A stretch of DNA of 64,000 bases from contig DASVZA010000024.1 of the NCBI GenBank assembly GCA_036391875.1, forward strand, positions 1-64,000, in the 5' to 3' direction. Origin of the DNA: Parasulfuritortus sp036391875 (GTDB lineage Bacteria; Pseudomonadota; Gammaproteobacteria; Burkholderiales; Thiobacillaceae). The position numbers and the translations under genes were made by a program. Positions within the stretch are counted from its first letter, which is position 1; each line of letters begins with the position of its first letter. Below are positions 27,636 to 38,744 of the stretch, one piece after another. The notes below the pieces were generated by a model. That model saw nothing but the letters and a program-made list of their open reading frames with translations, did not search any database and was not told where the DNA came from.

Positions 27636-28004
27636 ATGGAACAACCCCAATTGCTCGCGGTGGTCGAATTCCTGGCCCACAACCGTTTGAAGGCGGTTTA
27701 CGAAGCGGCCGGCTTCAGGGTGCACAGCGAATTCGCGGTGCGCAAGGCCATCGCCTGGCTGCGCAAGAACAGGCCGGCCTGGGTGGTGGCGGATTTTTAT
27801 TTCCAGCCGGATTTCAGGGATCGGGTCAGCAACCTGGAGTCGCTATTGGCCACGCTGCAGTCGATGCCCGAGGTGAAGATATTGGTGCTCTACGATCCTG
27901 CGCACCAGACTACGCTGGACAAGGTCAGGCAGCGCTTCCGCATCGACCACGCCCTGCCTATGCCGGTCCAGGACGAGGTGCTGCGGCAAGTCTTGGCGGC
28001 CTAG
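27636..28004 (+). CDS. Uncharacterised receiver-like small protein
   Basis: This 122-residue cytosolic protein has alternating hydrophobic strands and helices (GFRVHSEFAVRKAIAWL, AWVVADFYF, VKILVLYDP, IDHALPMPV) that resemble a response-regulator receiver fold. An aspartate (VVADFYF) sits near the phospho-acceptor position, but the lysine and acidic pair of a classical receiver are not evident. The start is uncertain: ATG 27636, or GTG 27627. It ends in a 4-base convergent overlap with fdxA. I do not recognise the family, and the receiver comparison rests on strand pattern alone. Confidence 0.6.
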   Translation: MEQPQLLAVVEFLAHNRLKAVYEAAGFRVHSEFAVRKAIAWLRKNRPAWVVADFYFQPDFRDRVSNLESLLATLQSMPEVKILVLYDPAHQTTLDKVRQRFRIDHALPMPVQDEVLRQVLAA

Positions 28005-28324
28005 CGCTTGAGTTGCCCGCCCTTGCCGGGTTTGCCGTTCATGGCGTCGGCATCGGGCAGGGGCGCCTTCTTCTCGACGATGCTGGGCCAGGTCTTGGCC
28101 AGTTCGGCGTTGAGCGGGATATAGGCCTTTTGGTCCGCCGGCACGTCGTCCTCGGCGAAAATGGCCTCGGCTGGGCATTCTGCGACGCACAAGGTGCAGT
28201 CGATGCATTCTTCCGGGTCGATCACCAGGAAATTGGGGCCCTCGTGGAAACAGTCCACCGGGCAGACGTCGACACAATCCGTGTATTTGCACTGGATGCA
28301 GTTCTCGGTCACAACGTAGGTCAT
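28001..28324 (-). CDS. fdxA: 7-iron ferredoxin (FdxA type)
   Basis: This 107-residue ferredoxin has the [3Fe-4S][4Fe-4S] cysteine pattern of Azotobacter ferredoxin I: ENCIQCKYTDCVDVCPVDCF and ECIDCTLCVAECPAEAIF. The long C-terminal extension is typical of FdxA. It is a low-potential electron carrier, and its partner is not evident from context. The ATG at 28324 is preceded by gagaggaaa. The end overlaps the plus-strand gene by 4 bases, so the two convergent transcripts overlap. Confidence 0.95.
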   Translation of the reverse strand: MTYVVTENCIQCKYTDCVDVCPVDCFHEGPNFLVIDPEECIDCTLCVAECPAEAIFAEDDVPADQKAYIPLNAELAKTWPSIVEKKAPLPDADAMNGKPGKGGQLKR

Positions 28325-28352
28325 GTGCTTTCCTCTCGGTGGCTTTTTCGCT

Positions 28353-28381
28353 AGCATAACGACGTTTTCCGGTTTGGCCAA
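28353..28381 (-). promoter_or_regulatory. Probable fdxA promoter
   Basis: On the minus strand there is TTGGCC, a 17-base spacer and TATGCT, each 4 of 6 to the sigma-70 consensus, ending about 29 bases before the fdxA start codon. Confidence 0.4.
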
Positions 28382-28429
28382 TGCGCCGCCCGCCCTAACG
28401 CCTTATCTCAGCCAAACGAGGTTCCACAC

Positions 28430-28756
28430 ATGAGTGAGCACATCCATTACGTCACGGACGACACCTTCGAACAGGAAGTCCTGCAATCCCCCACCCCGGT
28501 GCTGGTGGACTACTGGGCCGACTGGTGCGGTCCCTGCAAGATGATCTCTCCCATTCTGGATGAGGTGTCCAAGGAGTACGCAGGCCGCCTGAAGATCTGC
28601 AAGCTGAACATCGACGAGAATCAGCAGACCCCGCCGAAATACGGCATTCGCGGCATTCCCACCTTGATGCTGTTCAAGAACGGCAACGTCGAGGCCACCA
28701 AGGTTGGGGCGCTGTCCAAATCCCAGCTGACGGCTTTTGTTGACAGCAACATCTAA
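28430..28756 (+). CDS. trxA: Thioredoxin 1
   Basis: This 108-residue thioredoxin has the redox motif WCGPCK (Cys33 and Cys36) and the cis-proline region GIRGIPTLMLFKNG. It is a general cytosolic disulfide reductant. It is located directly upstream of rho, as in many proteobacteria, with a gap of 108 bases containing a hairpin. Confidence 0.97.
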   Translation: MSEHIHYVTDDTFEQEVLQSPTPVLVDYWADWCGPCKMISPILDEVSKEYAGRLKICKLNIDENQQTPPKYGIRGIPTLMLFKNGNVEATKVGALSKSQLTAFVDSNI

Positions 28757-28775
28757 ACTTAGCTAGTCTTCCTTA

Positions 28776-28797
28776 TGCCCGGCAGTCCTGCCGGGCA
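28776..28797 (+). terminator. Hairpin in the trxA-rho gap (terminator or rho leader attenuator)
   Basis: A 10-bp inverted repeat (tgcccggcag / ctgccgggca) has a very short loop, lies 19 bases after trxA and has no T-run. In many proteobacteria rho is autoregulated by early termination in its leader, so this could belong to such a leader or mark the trxA 3' end. Confidence 0.4.
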
Positions 28798-28864
28798 CAT
28801 CCCAAACTCCAGTATCTTTCCTCCGGACCCGTTCCGGCGTCGCTTCACCATAAAACCGACAATC

Positions 28865-30124
<1,260 letters not shown>

Positions 30125-30156
30125 TCGGAAGCGCCTAGGCGCACCTGCCAAGACTC

Positions 30157-30192
30157 GAAAAAATGGCGGCCCGCCCAGCGGCCGCCATTTTT
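30157..30192. terminator. Bidirectional terminator between rho and lipoprotein gene
   Basis: A 10-bp stem (aatggcggcc / ggccgccatt, 8-base loop) is flanked by an A-run on the left and a T-run on the right. It serves plus-strand rho and the convergent minus-strand lipoprotein gene. Confidence 0.88.
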
Positions 30193-30215
30193 CGTTTGCG
30201 GCGCGGCGTCAGCAG

Positions 30216-30656
30216 TCAGCTGCCTGTCGACGGATTCTTCTTCTCGACGAACTGGAATGCCCCGTCGACCGTCTCGAAGCTGCCGATCACGGGGCCCAGG
30301 TCGCTCGGCGGCGTGGCGAACTTCTGTACCCGGCACGATTCCGTGCTGATCGCATAGTCGCTGCCGCCTGCCTCCATGATGTAGATCGGTTCGGGATATT
30401 CGTCCGGGGCCTGGTGCAGGACGATGGGCTTGCTGCCCGGGACGTCCTGGATCTCAAGCCCGCCCATGCAGTCCGGGCGCCGGGCGGCGAGCACCTGGAC
30501 GATGAACTTGTCTTCCCAGAACCACTTTTGCGAGCGGGTCAGGGTGATGGCGTGATCGCGGTTGCCGTCGATCACGTAGGAAGCGGAATCATTGGCGCAG
30601 CCGGCCAGCGCCAGGGGAACCAGCAATGACAGCAGGCTGCGTGCGGCGGGTTTCAT
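30216..30656 (-). CDS. Small lipoprotein of unknown function
   Basis: This 146-residue protein has a type II signal peptide and lipobox (LVPLALAGC, lipidated Cys about 19). The mature part (SYVIDGNRDHAITLTRSQKWFWEDKF ... PDCMGGLEIQDV ... ISTESCRVQKF, quoted in pieces) has two cysteines that could form a disulfide. I do not recognise a domain. The start at 30656 is chosen for ggagg about 10 bases upstream and a clean signal peptide. It follows the ybiT gene by 35 bases on the same strand and may be cotranscribed. Confidence 0.75.
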   Translation of the reverse strand: MKPAARSLLSLLVPLALAGCANDSASYVIDGNRDHAITLTRSQKWFWEDKFIVQVLAARRPDCMGGLEIQDVPGSKPIVLHQAPDEYPEPIYIMEAGGSDYAISTESCRVQKFATPPSDLGPVIGSFETVDGAFQFVEKKNPSTGS

Positions 30657-30691
30657 TCCGGTCGTCCTCCATCGTTCATGGCGCATGATAG

Positions 30692-32311
30692 CTATTCGAT
30701 GCCCTGGCTTGCCAGATACTCCTCGTAGGTGCCGCGGTAGTCGACGATCCGGCCGTCCTGCTTGATCTCGATGACGCGGTTGGCCAGCGAGGACACGAAT
30801 TCGCGGTCGTGGGAGACGAACAGCAGCGTGCCGGTGAAGTCGCCCAGGCCGGAGTTGAGCGATTCGATCGACTCCATGTCCAGGTGGTTGGTCGGTTCGT
30901 CCATCAGCAGCACGTTCCGGCGCTGCAGCATCAGCCTGCCGAACAGCATGCGGCCCTGCTCGCCGCCGGAGATCACCTTGACCGATTTCTTCACCTCGTC
31001 GCCCTTGAACAGCAGCCGGCCGAGCGTGCCGCGGATCAGGGTTTCGGCGTCGTCGCCGTCGTAGCCGCCTTCGCGCACGTAGCCGCTGATCCAGTCGGTC
31101 AGGTTGAGGTCCTCGGCGAAGTCGGCGGCGTGGTCCTGGGCGTAGTAGCCGAGCTTGGCCTTCTCGGCCCATTTGATGCTGCCGTGCTGCGGCGCCAGTT
31201 CGCCGGCCAGCAGCTTCATCAGCGTGGTCTTGCCGACGCCGTTCTCGCCGATGACGGCGATCTTGTCGCCGGCGTCGACTGTGTAGCTGAAGTTCTTGAT
31301 GATGGGCTGGGCCGGGTCGTAGCCGAAGGTCAGGTTCTCGATCTCGACCGCCAGCCGGTGCAGTTTTTCCTTCTCGTCGTACTCGAAGCGGATCCAGGGG
31401 TACTGGCGCGAGGACGGCTTCACGTCCTCCGGCTTCAGCTTGTCGATCAGCTTGAGACGGCTGGTGGCCTGTTTGGCTTTGGATTTGTTGGCCGAGAAGC
31501 GGCGGACGAAGTCCTGCAGGTCGGCGATCTTCTCCTTGGCGCGGGCGTTGGCGGCCTGCTGGCGCTCGCGGGCCAGGGTCGAGGCCTCCATGTAGTCGTC
31601 GTAGTTGCCCGGGTAGACCTTCAGCGTCTGGTAGTCGAGGTCGGCCATGTGGGTGCAGACCTGGTTCAGGAAGTGGCGGTCGTGCGAGATGATGACCATG
31701 GTCGAGTTGCGCTCGTTGAGCACATCCTCCAGCCAGCGGATGGTGTTGATGTCGAGGTTGTTGGTCGGCTCGTCGAGCAACAGGATGTCGGGATCGGCGA
31801 ACAGGGCCTGACAGAGCAGCACGCGCAGCTTCCAGCCCGGCGCCACCTCGCGCATCGGGCCCTGGTGCTTGTCGACCGGGATGTCGACGCCGAGCAGCAG
31901 CTGGCCGGCGCGCGCCTCGGCGTCGTAGCCGCCCATCTCGCCGAACTTGGCCTCCAGCTCGGCGGCATGCATGTAGTCGTCCTCGGTCGCCTCCGGGTTC
32001 ATGTAGATGGCGTCCTTCTCGGTCATGCACTTCCACAATTCCTCGTGGCCCATCAGGACCACGTCGAGCACGCGCATGTCCTCGTAGGCGAACTGGTCCT
32101 GGCGCAGGTGGGCCATGCGTTCGTGCGGATCCTTGGAGACGTTGCCGGCGGTCGGTTCGAGCACGCCGGAGAGGATTTTCATGAAGGTGGACTTGCCGCA
32201 GCCGTTGGCGCCGATCAGGCCGTAGCGGTTGCCGTCGCCGAATTTGACGTTGACGTTTTCGAACAGGGGCTTGGCCCCGAACTGCATGGTGATGTTGGAT
32301 GCGGTAAGCAC
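30692..32311 (-). CDS. ybiT: ABC-F family ATPase YbiT
   Basis: This 539-residue cytosolic protein has two ABC ATPase domains and no membrane segment. Walker A motifs are GANGCGKST and GENGVGKTT, the Walker B motifs are ILLLDEPTNNLD and VLLMDEPTNHLD, and the second signature is VISGGEQGRM. The first signature is the unusual VAPGWKLRVLL, which together with the opening MLTASNITMQFGAKPLFENV fits YbiT and not EttA or Uup. ABC-F proteins bind the ribosome E site and modulate translation. Confidence 0.92.
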   Translation of the reverse strand: MLTASNITMQFGAKPLFENVNVKFGDGNRYGLIGANGCGKSTFMKILSGVLEPTAGNVSKDPHERMAHLRQDQFAYEDMRVLDVVLMGHEELWKCMTEKDAIYMNPEATEDDYMHAAELEAKFGEMGGYDAEARAGQLLLGVDIPVDKHQGPMREVAPGWKLRVLLCQALFADPDILLLDEPTNNLDINTIRWLEDVLNERNSTMVIISHDRHFLNQVCTHMADLDYQTLKVYPGNYDDYMEASTLARERQQAANARAKEKIADLQDFVRRFSANKSKAKQATSRLKLIDKLKPEDVKPSSRQYPWIRFEYDEKEKLHRLAVEIENLTFGYDPAQPIIKNFSYTVDAGDKIAVIGENGVGKTTLMKLLAGELAPQHGSIKWAEKAKLGYYAQDHAADFAEDLNLTDWISGYVREGGYDGDDAETLIRGTLGRLLFKGDEVKKSVKVISGGEQGRMLFGRLMLQRRNVLLMDEPTNHLDMESIESLNSGLGDFTGTLLFVSHDREFVSSLANRVIEIKQDGRIVDYRGTYEEYLASQGIE

Positions 32312-32351
32312 GGCAGACTACCCGGATGTAAAGAACCGTGATTTTAACCGA

Positions 32352-35156
32352 TCAGCCGGCCAGCGCCGGATGATCGGCTTGAGGCTTGTCGAGATGGTAG
32401 CCCTGGGCCATGTCGACGCCCATGCTGGCCAGCAGTTCGAGGGTGGCCGCGTCCTCCACGCATTCGGCCACGGTGACCTTGCCCAGGCCGCGCGCCACGC
32501 CCACCATGCTGTGCACGAAGACCTGGTTGTCGTGGTCCTGGACCAGGTTGCGGATGAACATGCCGTCGATCTTGATGGCATCGACCTGCAGGTGCTTGAG
32601 GTAGGCGAACGAGGCGAAGCCCGCGCCGAAGTCGTCCAGATAGACCCGGCATCCGGTCTGCCGGATGGTGTCGATGAAGCGCTGGGCGTCGGTCAGGTCG
32701 GACACCGCCTCGGTCTCGGTGATCTCGATCAGCAATCGGCGCGGGTCGACCTCGCTTTCGTCCAGCAACCCGGCGATGTAGCCGGGGATGGCCGGATTGT
32801 CGAAGGAGCGGCCGGACAGGTTGACCGCCACGGCCGGGATGCCGGGCCGGGCCGCCAGCATGTGGATGACCTTGCTCAGCACCCAGCAGTCGATCTCGAC
32901 GATCTTCTGGCTTTTCTCGGCCAAGGGGATGAACAGGCCGGGCATGATCAGTTCGCCGGTCGTTTCGTCGGGCAGGCGGAGCAGGGCCTCCAGATGATGC
33001 AGGCGGTGGTCCGAGGTGTTGTAGACACCCTGGAAGTGCAGAATGAAACGGTTTCTGAGCAGGGCCTCGGCCAGGCGTTCGTTCCAGCTCAGGCGCAGCA
33101 GCATCTCGGGCGTGGCGTCGAGATCGGCCCGGTAGACGCGCCAGGTGTTCTTGCCGGCCTGCTTGGCCTGGTACATCGCGGCATCGGCGAAAGCCACCAG
33201 CTGCTCGGTGTCCTGGGCGTGTTCGGGGTAGAGGGCGATGCCCAGGCTGGACGAGATGTGCAGGCTCTTGCCCTTGTAGGGCAGGGTGATCCGGGAAATG
33301 GCGTTCACCACGCGGTTCGCCAGGATGCTGGCCTGCTGCTGGTCGGAGGCCGGCAGGATGATGGCGAATTCGTCGCCACCCAGCCGGAACAGGCCTTCAT
33401 GCCGCCGCACGACCCGGGAGACCTCGTTCGCCACTCGGGTCAGCAGGGCGTCGCCGGCGCCGTGGCCGAAATGGTCGTTGATGGCCTTGAACTCGTCCAG
33501 GTCGAAGAACAGCAGTGCGCTGACGCTATGGGCGCGCTGGGACTCGTCGACGATCCGGGCCAGTTCCTCCTGGAACCGGTGCCGGTTGTACAGGCCGGTG
33601 AGGGAATCCCGTTCCGCCAGTGTCATCAACTGCTGGGCCGCCCGGCGCTCCTGGGTGATGTCCTCGTAAACCCACAGGTGGCCGATGAAGTGGGCCTCGC
33701 TGTCCAGCACCGGATAGCTCTGTTGGGTGACGAGCCGGCCGTCGCGCATGGGAACCTCGAGGAATTCGGTCGCCTCGCGCGTGGCCAGCACCTGCTCGAT
33801 ATAGGCCGTGAACTCGTCCGGCTTCACCAGCCGGCAGTCGCCGCGCCCGAAGATGTCGCGGGCCGGCGCGTCGATAAGGCCGTTGCCCTCCGGCATGCGC
33901 CAGATCTGGTCGAAGGCCGGATTGTGGTAGACCACCTTGCTGTCCGGGCCGACGAACAGGATGCCCAGGTTCATGGCCGAAAGCAGGGCCATGAGGCGGG
34001 CCCGTTCCTGATCCGCGTCGTGCAGGTATCTTTGCGCGCTGGCCTCGGATTCCTTGAGCATCTGCATGGAGGTCATCATGTTCTGCTCGACCGACTTGAG
34101 TTCGGTGATGTCCCGGATGCTGGCGCGGACGCCGAGCGTGCGGCCTGCCGCGTCGCAGATGGGCTGCCAGTTGGCCGCCGTCCAGAGGACGCTGCCGTCG
34201 CGGCGCAGCAGGCGGAACTGGAAGCCTTCGCCCGAGCTGCCGTGGATGGCCTCGCGCAATCGCCATTCCGCTTCGGGCCGGTCGTCGGGGTGGATGAGCG
34301 CGGCCGGAAAGTCGGGCATGACCAGGCATTCTTCCTGGCTGTAACCGGTGAGCCGGGCAACCGAGGAATTGACCCACAGCAACCGGCCTTCGCGCGAGAG
34401 CCAGATTTCGCAGTCGTAGGTGTAGTCTGCGATGGCGTGGAATTTTTCCGCGTTGGCCCGTGCCTCCTCGACGCGGTGGCGCAGGGCGTTGGCCATGTGC
34501 CTGAAGGCCAGCGACAATTGGCCGACGTCGTCGTCGCCTTCGGGCAGGCGGACCGCGTCGTAATCGCCCCTGGCGATGGCTCGGCTGGCTTCGATCAGGT
34601 GCTGCAGGCGGCGCGACAGCCAGAGTGCGGTGGCCATGAGCAGCAAGGTGGAGATGGCCACGATGACGGTGGCGATGATGAAGCCTTGCCGCCTGGCCTT
34701 GCTGATGGTGTCGCTGAGGAACTCAAGGCTGAGGCCGTAGTGCAATACGCCGAGGCGCTGGCCGGATATCTCGAGGATCATGCTGGTGTTGAACACCCCG
34801 TCCCGGGCGGCGACCGGGTCGCTATCCAGGGCGGGCAGGGGGCCGCGTGACGGTATGCCGACGCTGGCGACTACGTGGCCGCCCATATCCGACAGCCAGA
34901 GATAGCGGAGCCCGCCATGACGCTGCACGTTGTGCAGGATCTCGTCGAGGGCCCCCACGTCCTGGGCGGCCATGGGGCCGGCCAGAGCGGCGTTCAACAG
35001 CGGGCGCAGATCGTCCACCCGCGATTTGGCCTGTTGGGCGAGCTGGGTTTCCATCAGGTCGAGGCTGCTGTGCACCAGGATGGCGAGCATCGCCCCCTGG
35101 ATGAACAGCACGGTCAACAGCAACTTCGCTCGCAGGCCGAAACGCAGCAGGCTCAT
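32352..35156 (-). CDS. Membrane GGDEF-EAL protein with HAMP and two PAS domains
   Basis: This 934-residue c-di-GMP enzyme has membrane helices at about 10-30 and 167-190 enclosing a periplasmic sensor, then HAMP (about 190-245), PAS (about 250-375), PAS (about 400-525), GGDEF (about 530-690) and EAL (about 700-930). The cyclase site is intact (RLGGDEFAIIL). The EAL domain keeps EALLR, AVNLSG, EITETEA, LDDFGAGFASFAYLK, AECVED and AQGYHLDKP, so phosphodiesterase activity is also plausible. The ATG at 35156 overlaps the stop of the PhnD-like gene by 4 bases. The binding protein probably presents a ligand to its periplasmic domain. Confidence 0.93.
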   Translation of the reverse strand: MSLLRFGLRAKLLLTVLFIQGAMLAILVHSSLDLMETQLAQQAKSRVDDLRPLLNAALAGPMAAQDVGALDEILHNVQRHGGLRYLWLSDMGGHVVASVGIPSRGPLPALDSDPVAARDGVFNTSMILEISGQRLGVLHYGLSLEFLSDTISKARRQGFIIATVIVAISTLLLMATALWLSRRLQHLIEASRAIARGDYDAVRLPEGDDDVGQLSLAFRHMANALRHRVEEARANAEKFHAIADYTYDCEIWLSREGRLLWVNSSVARLTGYSQEECLVMPDFPAALIHPDDRPEAEWRLREAIHGSSGEGFQFRLLRRDGSVLWTAANWQPICDAAGRTLGVRASIRDITELKSVEQNMMTSMQMLKESEASAQRYLHDADQERARLMALLSAMNLGILFVGPDSKVVYHNPAFDQIWRMPEGNGLIDAPARDIFGRGDCRLVKPDEFTAYIEQVLATREATEFLEVPMRDGRLVTQQSYPVLDSEAHFIGHLWVYEDITQERRAAQQLMTLAERDSLTGLYNRHRFQEELARIVDESQRAHSVSALLFFDLDEFKAINDHFGHGAGDALLTRVANEVSRVVRRHEGLFRLGGDEFAIILPASDQQQASILANRVVNAISRITLPYKGKSLHISSSLGIALYPEHAQDTEQLVAFADAAMYQAKQAGKNTWRVYRADLDATPEMLLRLSWNERLAEALLRNRFILHFQGVYNTSDHRLHHLEALLRLPDETTGELIMPGLFIPLAEKSQKIVEIDCWVLSKVIHMLAARPGIPAVAVNLSGRSFDNPAIPGYIAGLLDESEVDPRRLLIEITETEAVSDLTDAQRFIDTIRQTGCRVYLDDFGAGFASFAYLKHLQVDAIKIDGMFIRNLVQDHDNQVFVHSMVGVARGLGKVTVAECVEDAATLELLASMGVDMAQGYHLDKPQADHPALAG

Positions 35157-35985
35157 CCGCGCGGGCCCAGCATTTTTTTGACCTCCTGGGCGAACGGATT
35201 CAGTGCGTTCAGCTCGCCCGGGCGCAATTTTCGAATTCCTCCGCAGCCGCGCGATTTCAGGAAGGCACGACCATCGGCAGTGGCGGCGAAACTCAGCAGG
35301 GCATCGACGAACTGGCGTTGCCTGTCGGCGTCGAGGCGTGCGTTGACCAGCCATACCTGGTTGGGAACGATCCGGCTCGATGCCAGTATCCGCAGGCTTC
35401 GGCGCGTCGCTTCCGGAATCTGGGCATAGGGCACGCTGCCGACGATGGCGGCTTGGCTGTCGCCGCTCAGGGCGGCGAGTGCGGCCCCGTTGTGGGAGTG
35501 GGCATTGACCAGTGTGTAATCGGATCGCGCCAGGCCGGCCTGGTCCAGCATTTCACGGCCCAGCATGTCTACCAGGGCCAGGGGGTCGGGCGTGGCGATC
35601 TTCGCCCCGCGCAGGTCCGCCAGTTGCTTGAAGGGCGAGTCGCGCGGCACGATCAGCAAGGCCTGCAGGGTCTCGCCGTAGGTCGCGACCGGGACGTAGT
35701 TCGCATCCTGCTCGGCCAGCCGGGCCAGATGGGGTGCGGTCAGGACGGCGTCGTAGGCGCCGTCCTGGGTACGCATGACGAAGGTACGGAAGTCCGGCGC
35801 GGTCATCATCTCGACCGGCTGGTGCAGCTTGTCTTCCAGGTGGTGCCGCAACGGTTGGTACAGAGTGATCAGGGTGAGCGGGGTCAGGTTCGGGAACAGG
35901 CCGACCCTGAAAGGGCGTTTGGCGTCCGCCGCATGGGCGGCAGGGAGGGCGATGGTGAGCAGCAGGAATAGGGCAGCCAGTCGCT

Positions 35986-35989
<4 letters not shown>
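35153..35989 (-). CDS. PhnD-like periplasmic substrate-binding protein
   Basis: This 278-residue periplasmic protein has a signal peptide (about 1-20, ending AAHA) and a phosphate/phosphonate-type binding-protein fold (PF12974-like). Marks are FRVGLFPNLTPLTL, VEMMTAPDFRTFVMRTQDGAYDAVLTAPHLARLA, LADLRGAKIATPDP and VPNQVWLVNARL, quoted in short parts. No ABC permease or ATPase is nearby. Instead it is coupled by 4-base overlaps to argA upstream and to the GGDEF-EAL gene downstream, so it is more likely a sensor subunit than a transporter component. The ligand is unknown. Confidence 0.85.
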
Positions 35990-37320
<1,331 letters not shown>

Positions 37321-37390
37321 TTTGATCGCGGTCGTATGAGATGGCTCATTATGCCGAAAACTCGGCGGTTCCAGTAAAAACGCCGAATGC

Positions 37391-38122
37391 CTAGATATCG
37401 CCCCAACGGCTCTGCATGGCAGCCAACGCGGCCAGGGCAGCGGTTTCGGTGCGCAGGATGCGCGGGCCTAATGACAGTTGGACGAATCCGGCCCGGATGG
37501 CGGTTTCCCGTTCGATGGCGTCGTAGCCGCCCTCAGGACCGGCCAGCAGGGTGAGCGTCTCGATCGGGCCGGCTAGGTCGCGCAACCTCAGGCTGGCCTC
37601 GGGATCGAGCAGGAATTTGCCGCCGGCAAGTCCGGGGGCGGTTTTCAGCCAGTCGTGGAAGTCGAGTATGGGCGCCACCTGCGGCACGTGGTTGCGGCCG
37701 CACTGCTCGCAGGCCGAGATGGCCACCGCCTGCCAATGCTGGCGGCGCTTGCCGCGCTTCTCGTCGTCGAGGCGGACGATGGTGCGTTTCATCATGACCG
37801 GCTGGATCGCGGAAACGCCCATTTCCACGGCCTTCTGCAGGGTGTAGTCCATGCGCTCGCCACTCGATACGCCTTGTACCAATGTGATCTTCAATGGCGA
37901 TTCGCGTTCCGGGGCGAAGCTGCTCTTGAGCAGCACTTCGGCGCCTTTGCCGCTTTTGAACAGTTGACCGATGCTTTCGGAGCCGTCGCCGTTGAACAGG
38001 ATGATGTCGTCGCCGTCCCGCAGGCGGAGCACGCCGACGGCATGGCGGGCGACTTCGTCCGGAAGGGGCACCCTTCGGCCGGGCGGCAGGGGCATGGCGC
38101 AATAGAAGCGGGGGATGGGCAT
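37391..38122 (-). CDS. rsmE: 16S rRNA m3U1498 methyltransferase RsmE
   Basis: This 243-residue SPOUT-class methyltransferase has an N-terminal PUA-like domain (MPIPRFYCAMPLPPGRRVPL) and a knotted SAM-binding domain. The knot motifs are LTLLAGPEGGYDAIERET and LGPRILRTETAALAALAAM. It acts on U1498 of 16S rRNA. It lies 70 bases upstream of argA on the same strand and is divergent from the redoxin gene. Confidence 0.96.
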   Translation of the reverse strand: MPIPRFYCAMPLPPGRRVPLPDEVARHAVGVLRLRDGDDIILFNGDGSESIGQLFKSGKGAEVLLKSSFAPERESPLKITLVQGVSSGERMDYTLQKAVEMGVSAIQPVMMKRTIVRLDDEKRGKRRQHWQAVAISACEQCGRNHVPQVAPILDFHDWLKTAPGLAGGKFLLDPEASLRLRDLAGPIETLTLLAGPEGGYDAIERETAIRAGFVQLSLGPRILRTETAALAALAAMQSRWGDI

Positions 38123-38182
38123 AAGATCGGATGAGTTAAATTACGATGGTATTATCAGCCAAAACACTCGAGGAGCGAGATC

Positions 38183-38740
38183 ATGGTCAGTATGGAAACC
38201 CCCGTCTGTGATTTCGGCTGGCAGGCGCCCGATTTCGATCTGCCCGGTGTGGACGGGCGACGTTACACTCTCAAAGAGGTGGCCGGACCCAATGGCCTGC
38301 TGCTGATGTTCATCTGCAACCATTGCCCCTATGTGAAGGCGGTGATCCGGCGCATCGTCCGCGACGTGAACGACCTCAAGGCCCTGGGCGTCGGCGCCGT
38401 CGCCATCATGGCCAACGACCCGACTGACTATCCGGAAGACTCATTCGACAACATGAAGCGGGTGGCCGCCGAGCTGGCCTTTCCGATGCCCTATGTGATC
38501 GACGAAAGCCAGGCGGTCGCCAAGGCCTATGGCGCGGTCTGCACGCCCGATTTCTTTGGTTTCAACGGTCGGCTGGAACTGCAGTATCGCGGCCGGCTGG
38601 ACGAATCGCGCAAGGAGACGGCGCCGGAGGGCGTGCGCCGCGACCTGTTCGAGGCCATGAAACAGGTGGCCGCAACCGGCCGGGGCCCGGCCGAGCAGAT
38701 TCCCAGCATGGGCTGTTCGATCAAGTGGCGCGGGGAGTGA
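38183..38740 (+). CDS. Thioredoxin-fold redoxin with CNHCPYV active site
   Basis: This 185-residue cytosolic protein has a thioredoxin-like fold of the AhpC/TSA-redoxin type. FIC-NHCPYVKAV carries a CxxC motif (Cys-Asn-His-Cys), and APDFDLPGVDGRRYTLKEVAG is the usual redoxin opening. A conserved C-terminal motif (PSMGCSIKWR) contains a third cysteine. Members are widespread but poorly characterised disulfide or peroxide-linked oxidoreductases. A ribosome site (gaggagcgag) precedes the ATG. Confidence 0.85.
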   Translation: MVSMETPVCDFGWQAPDFDLPGVDGRRYTLKEVAGPNGLLLMFICNHCPYVKAVIRRIVRDVNDLKALGVGAVAIMANDPTDYPEDSFDNMKRVAAELAFPMPYVIDESQAVAKAYGAVCTPDFFGFNGRLELQYRGRLDESRKETAPEGVRRDLFEAMKQVAATGRGPAEQIPSMGCSIKWRGE

Positions 38741-38744
38741 TGCC

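Noticed and set aside
32229..34850. 873-codon open frame on the plus strand opposite the GGDEF-EAL gene
   Set aside because: It is a shadow of a clearly real gene with full GGDEF and EAL motifs, and has no domain or ribosome site of its own.
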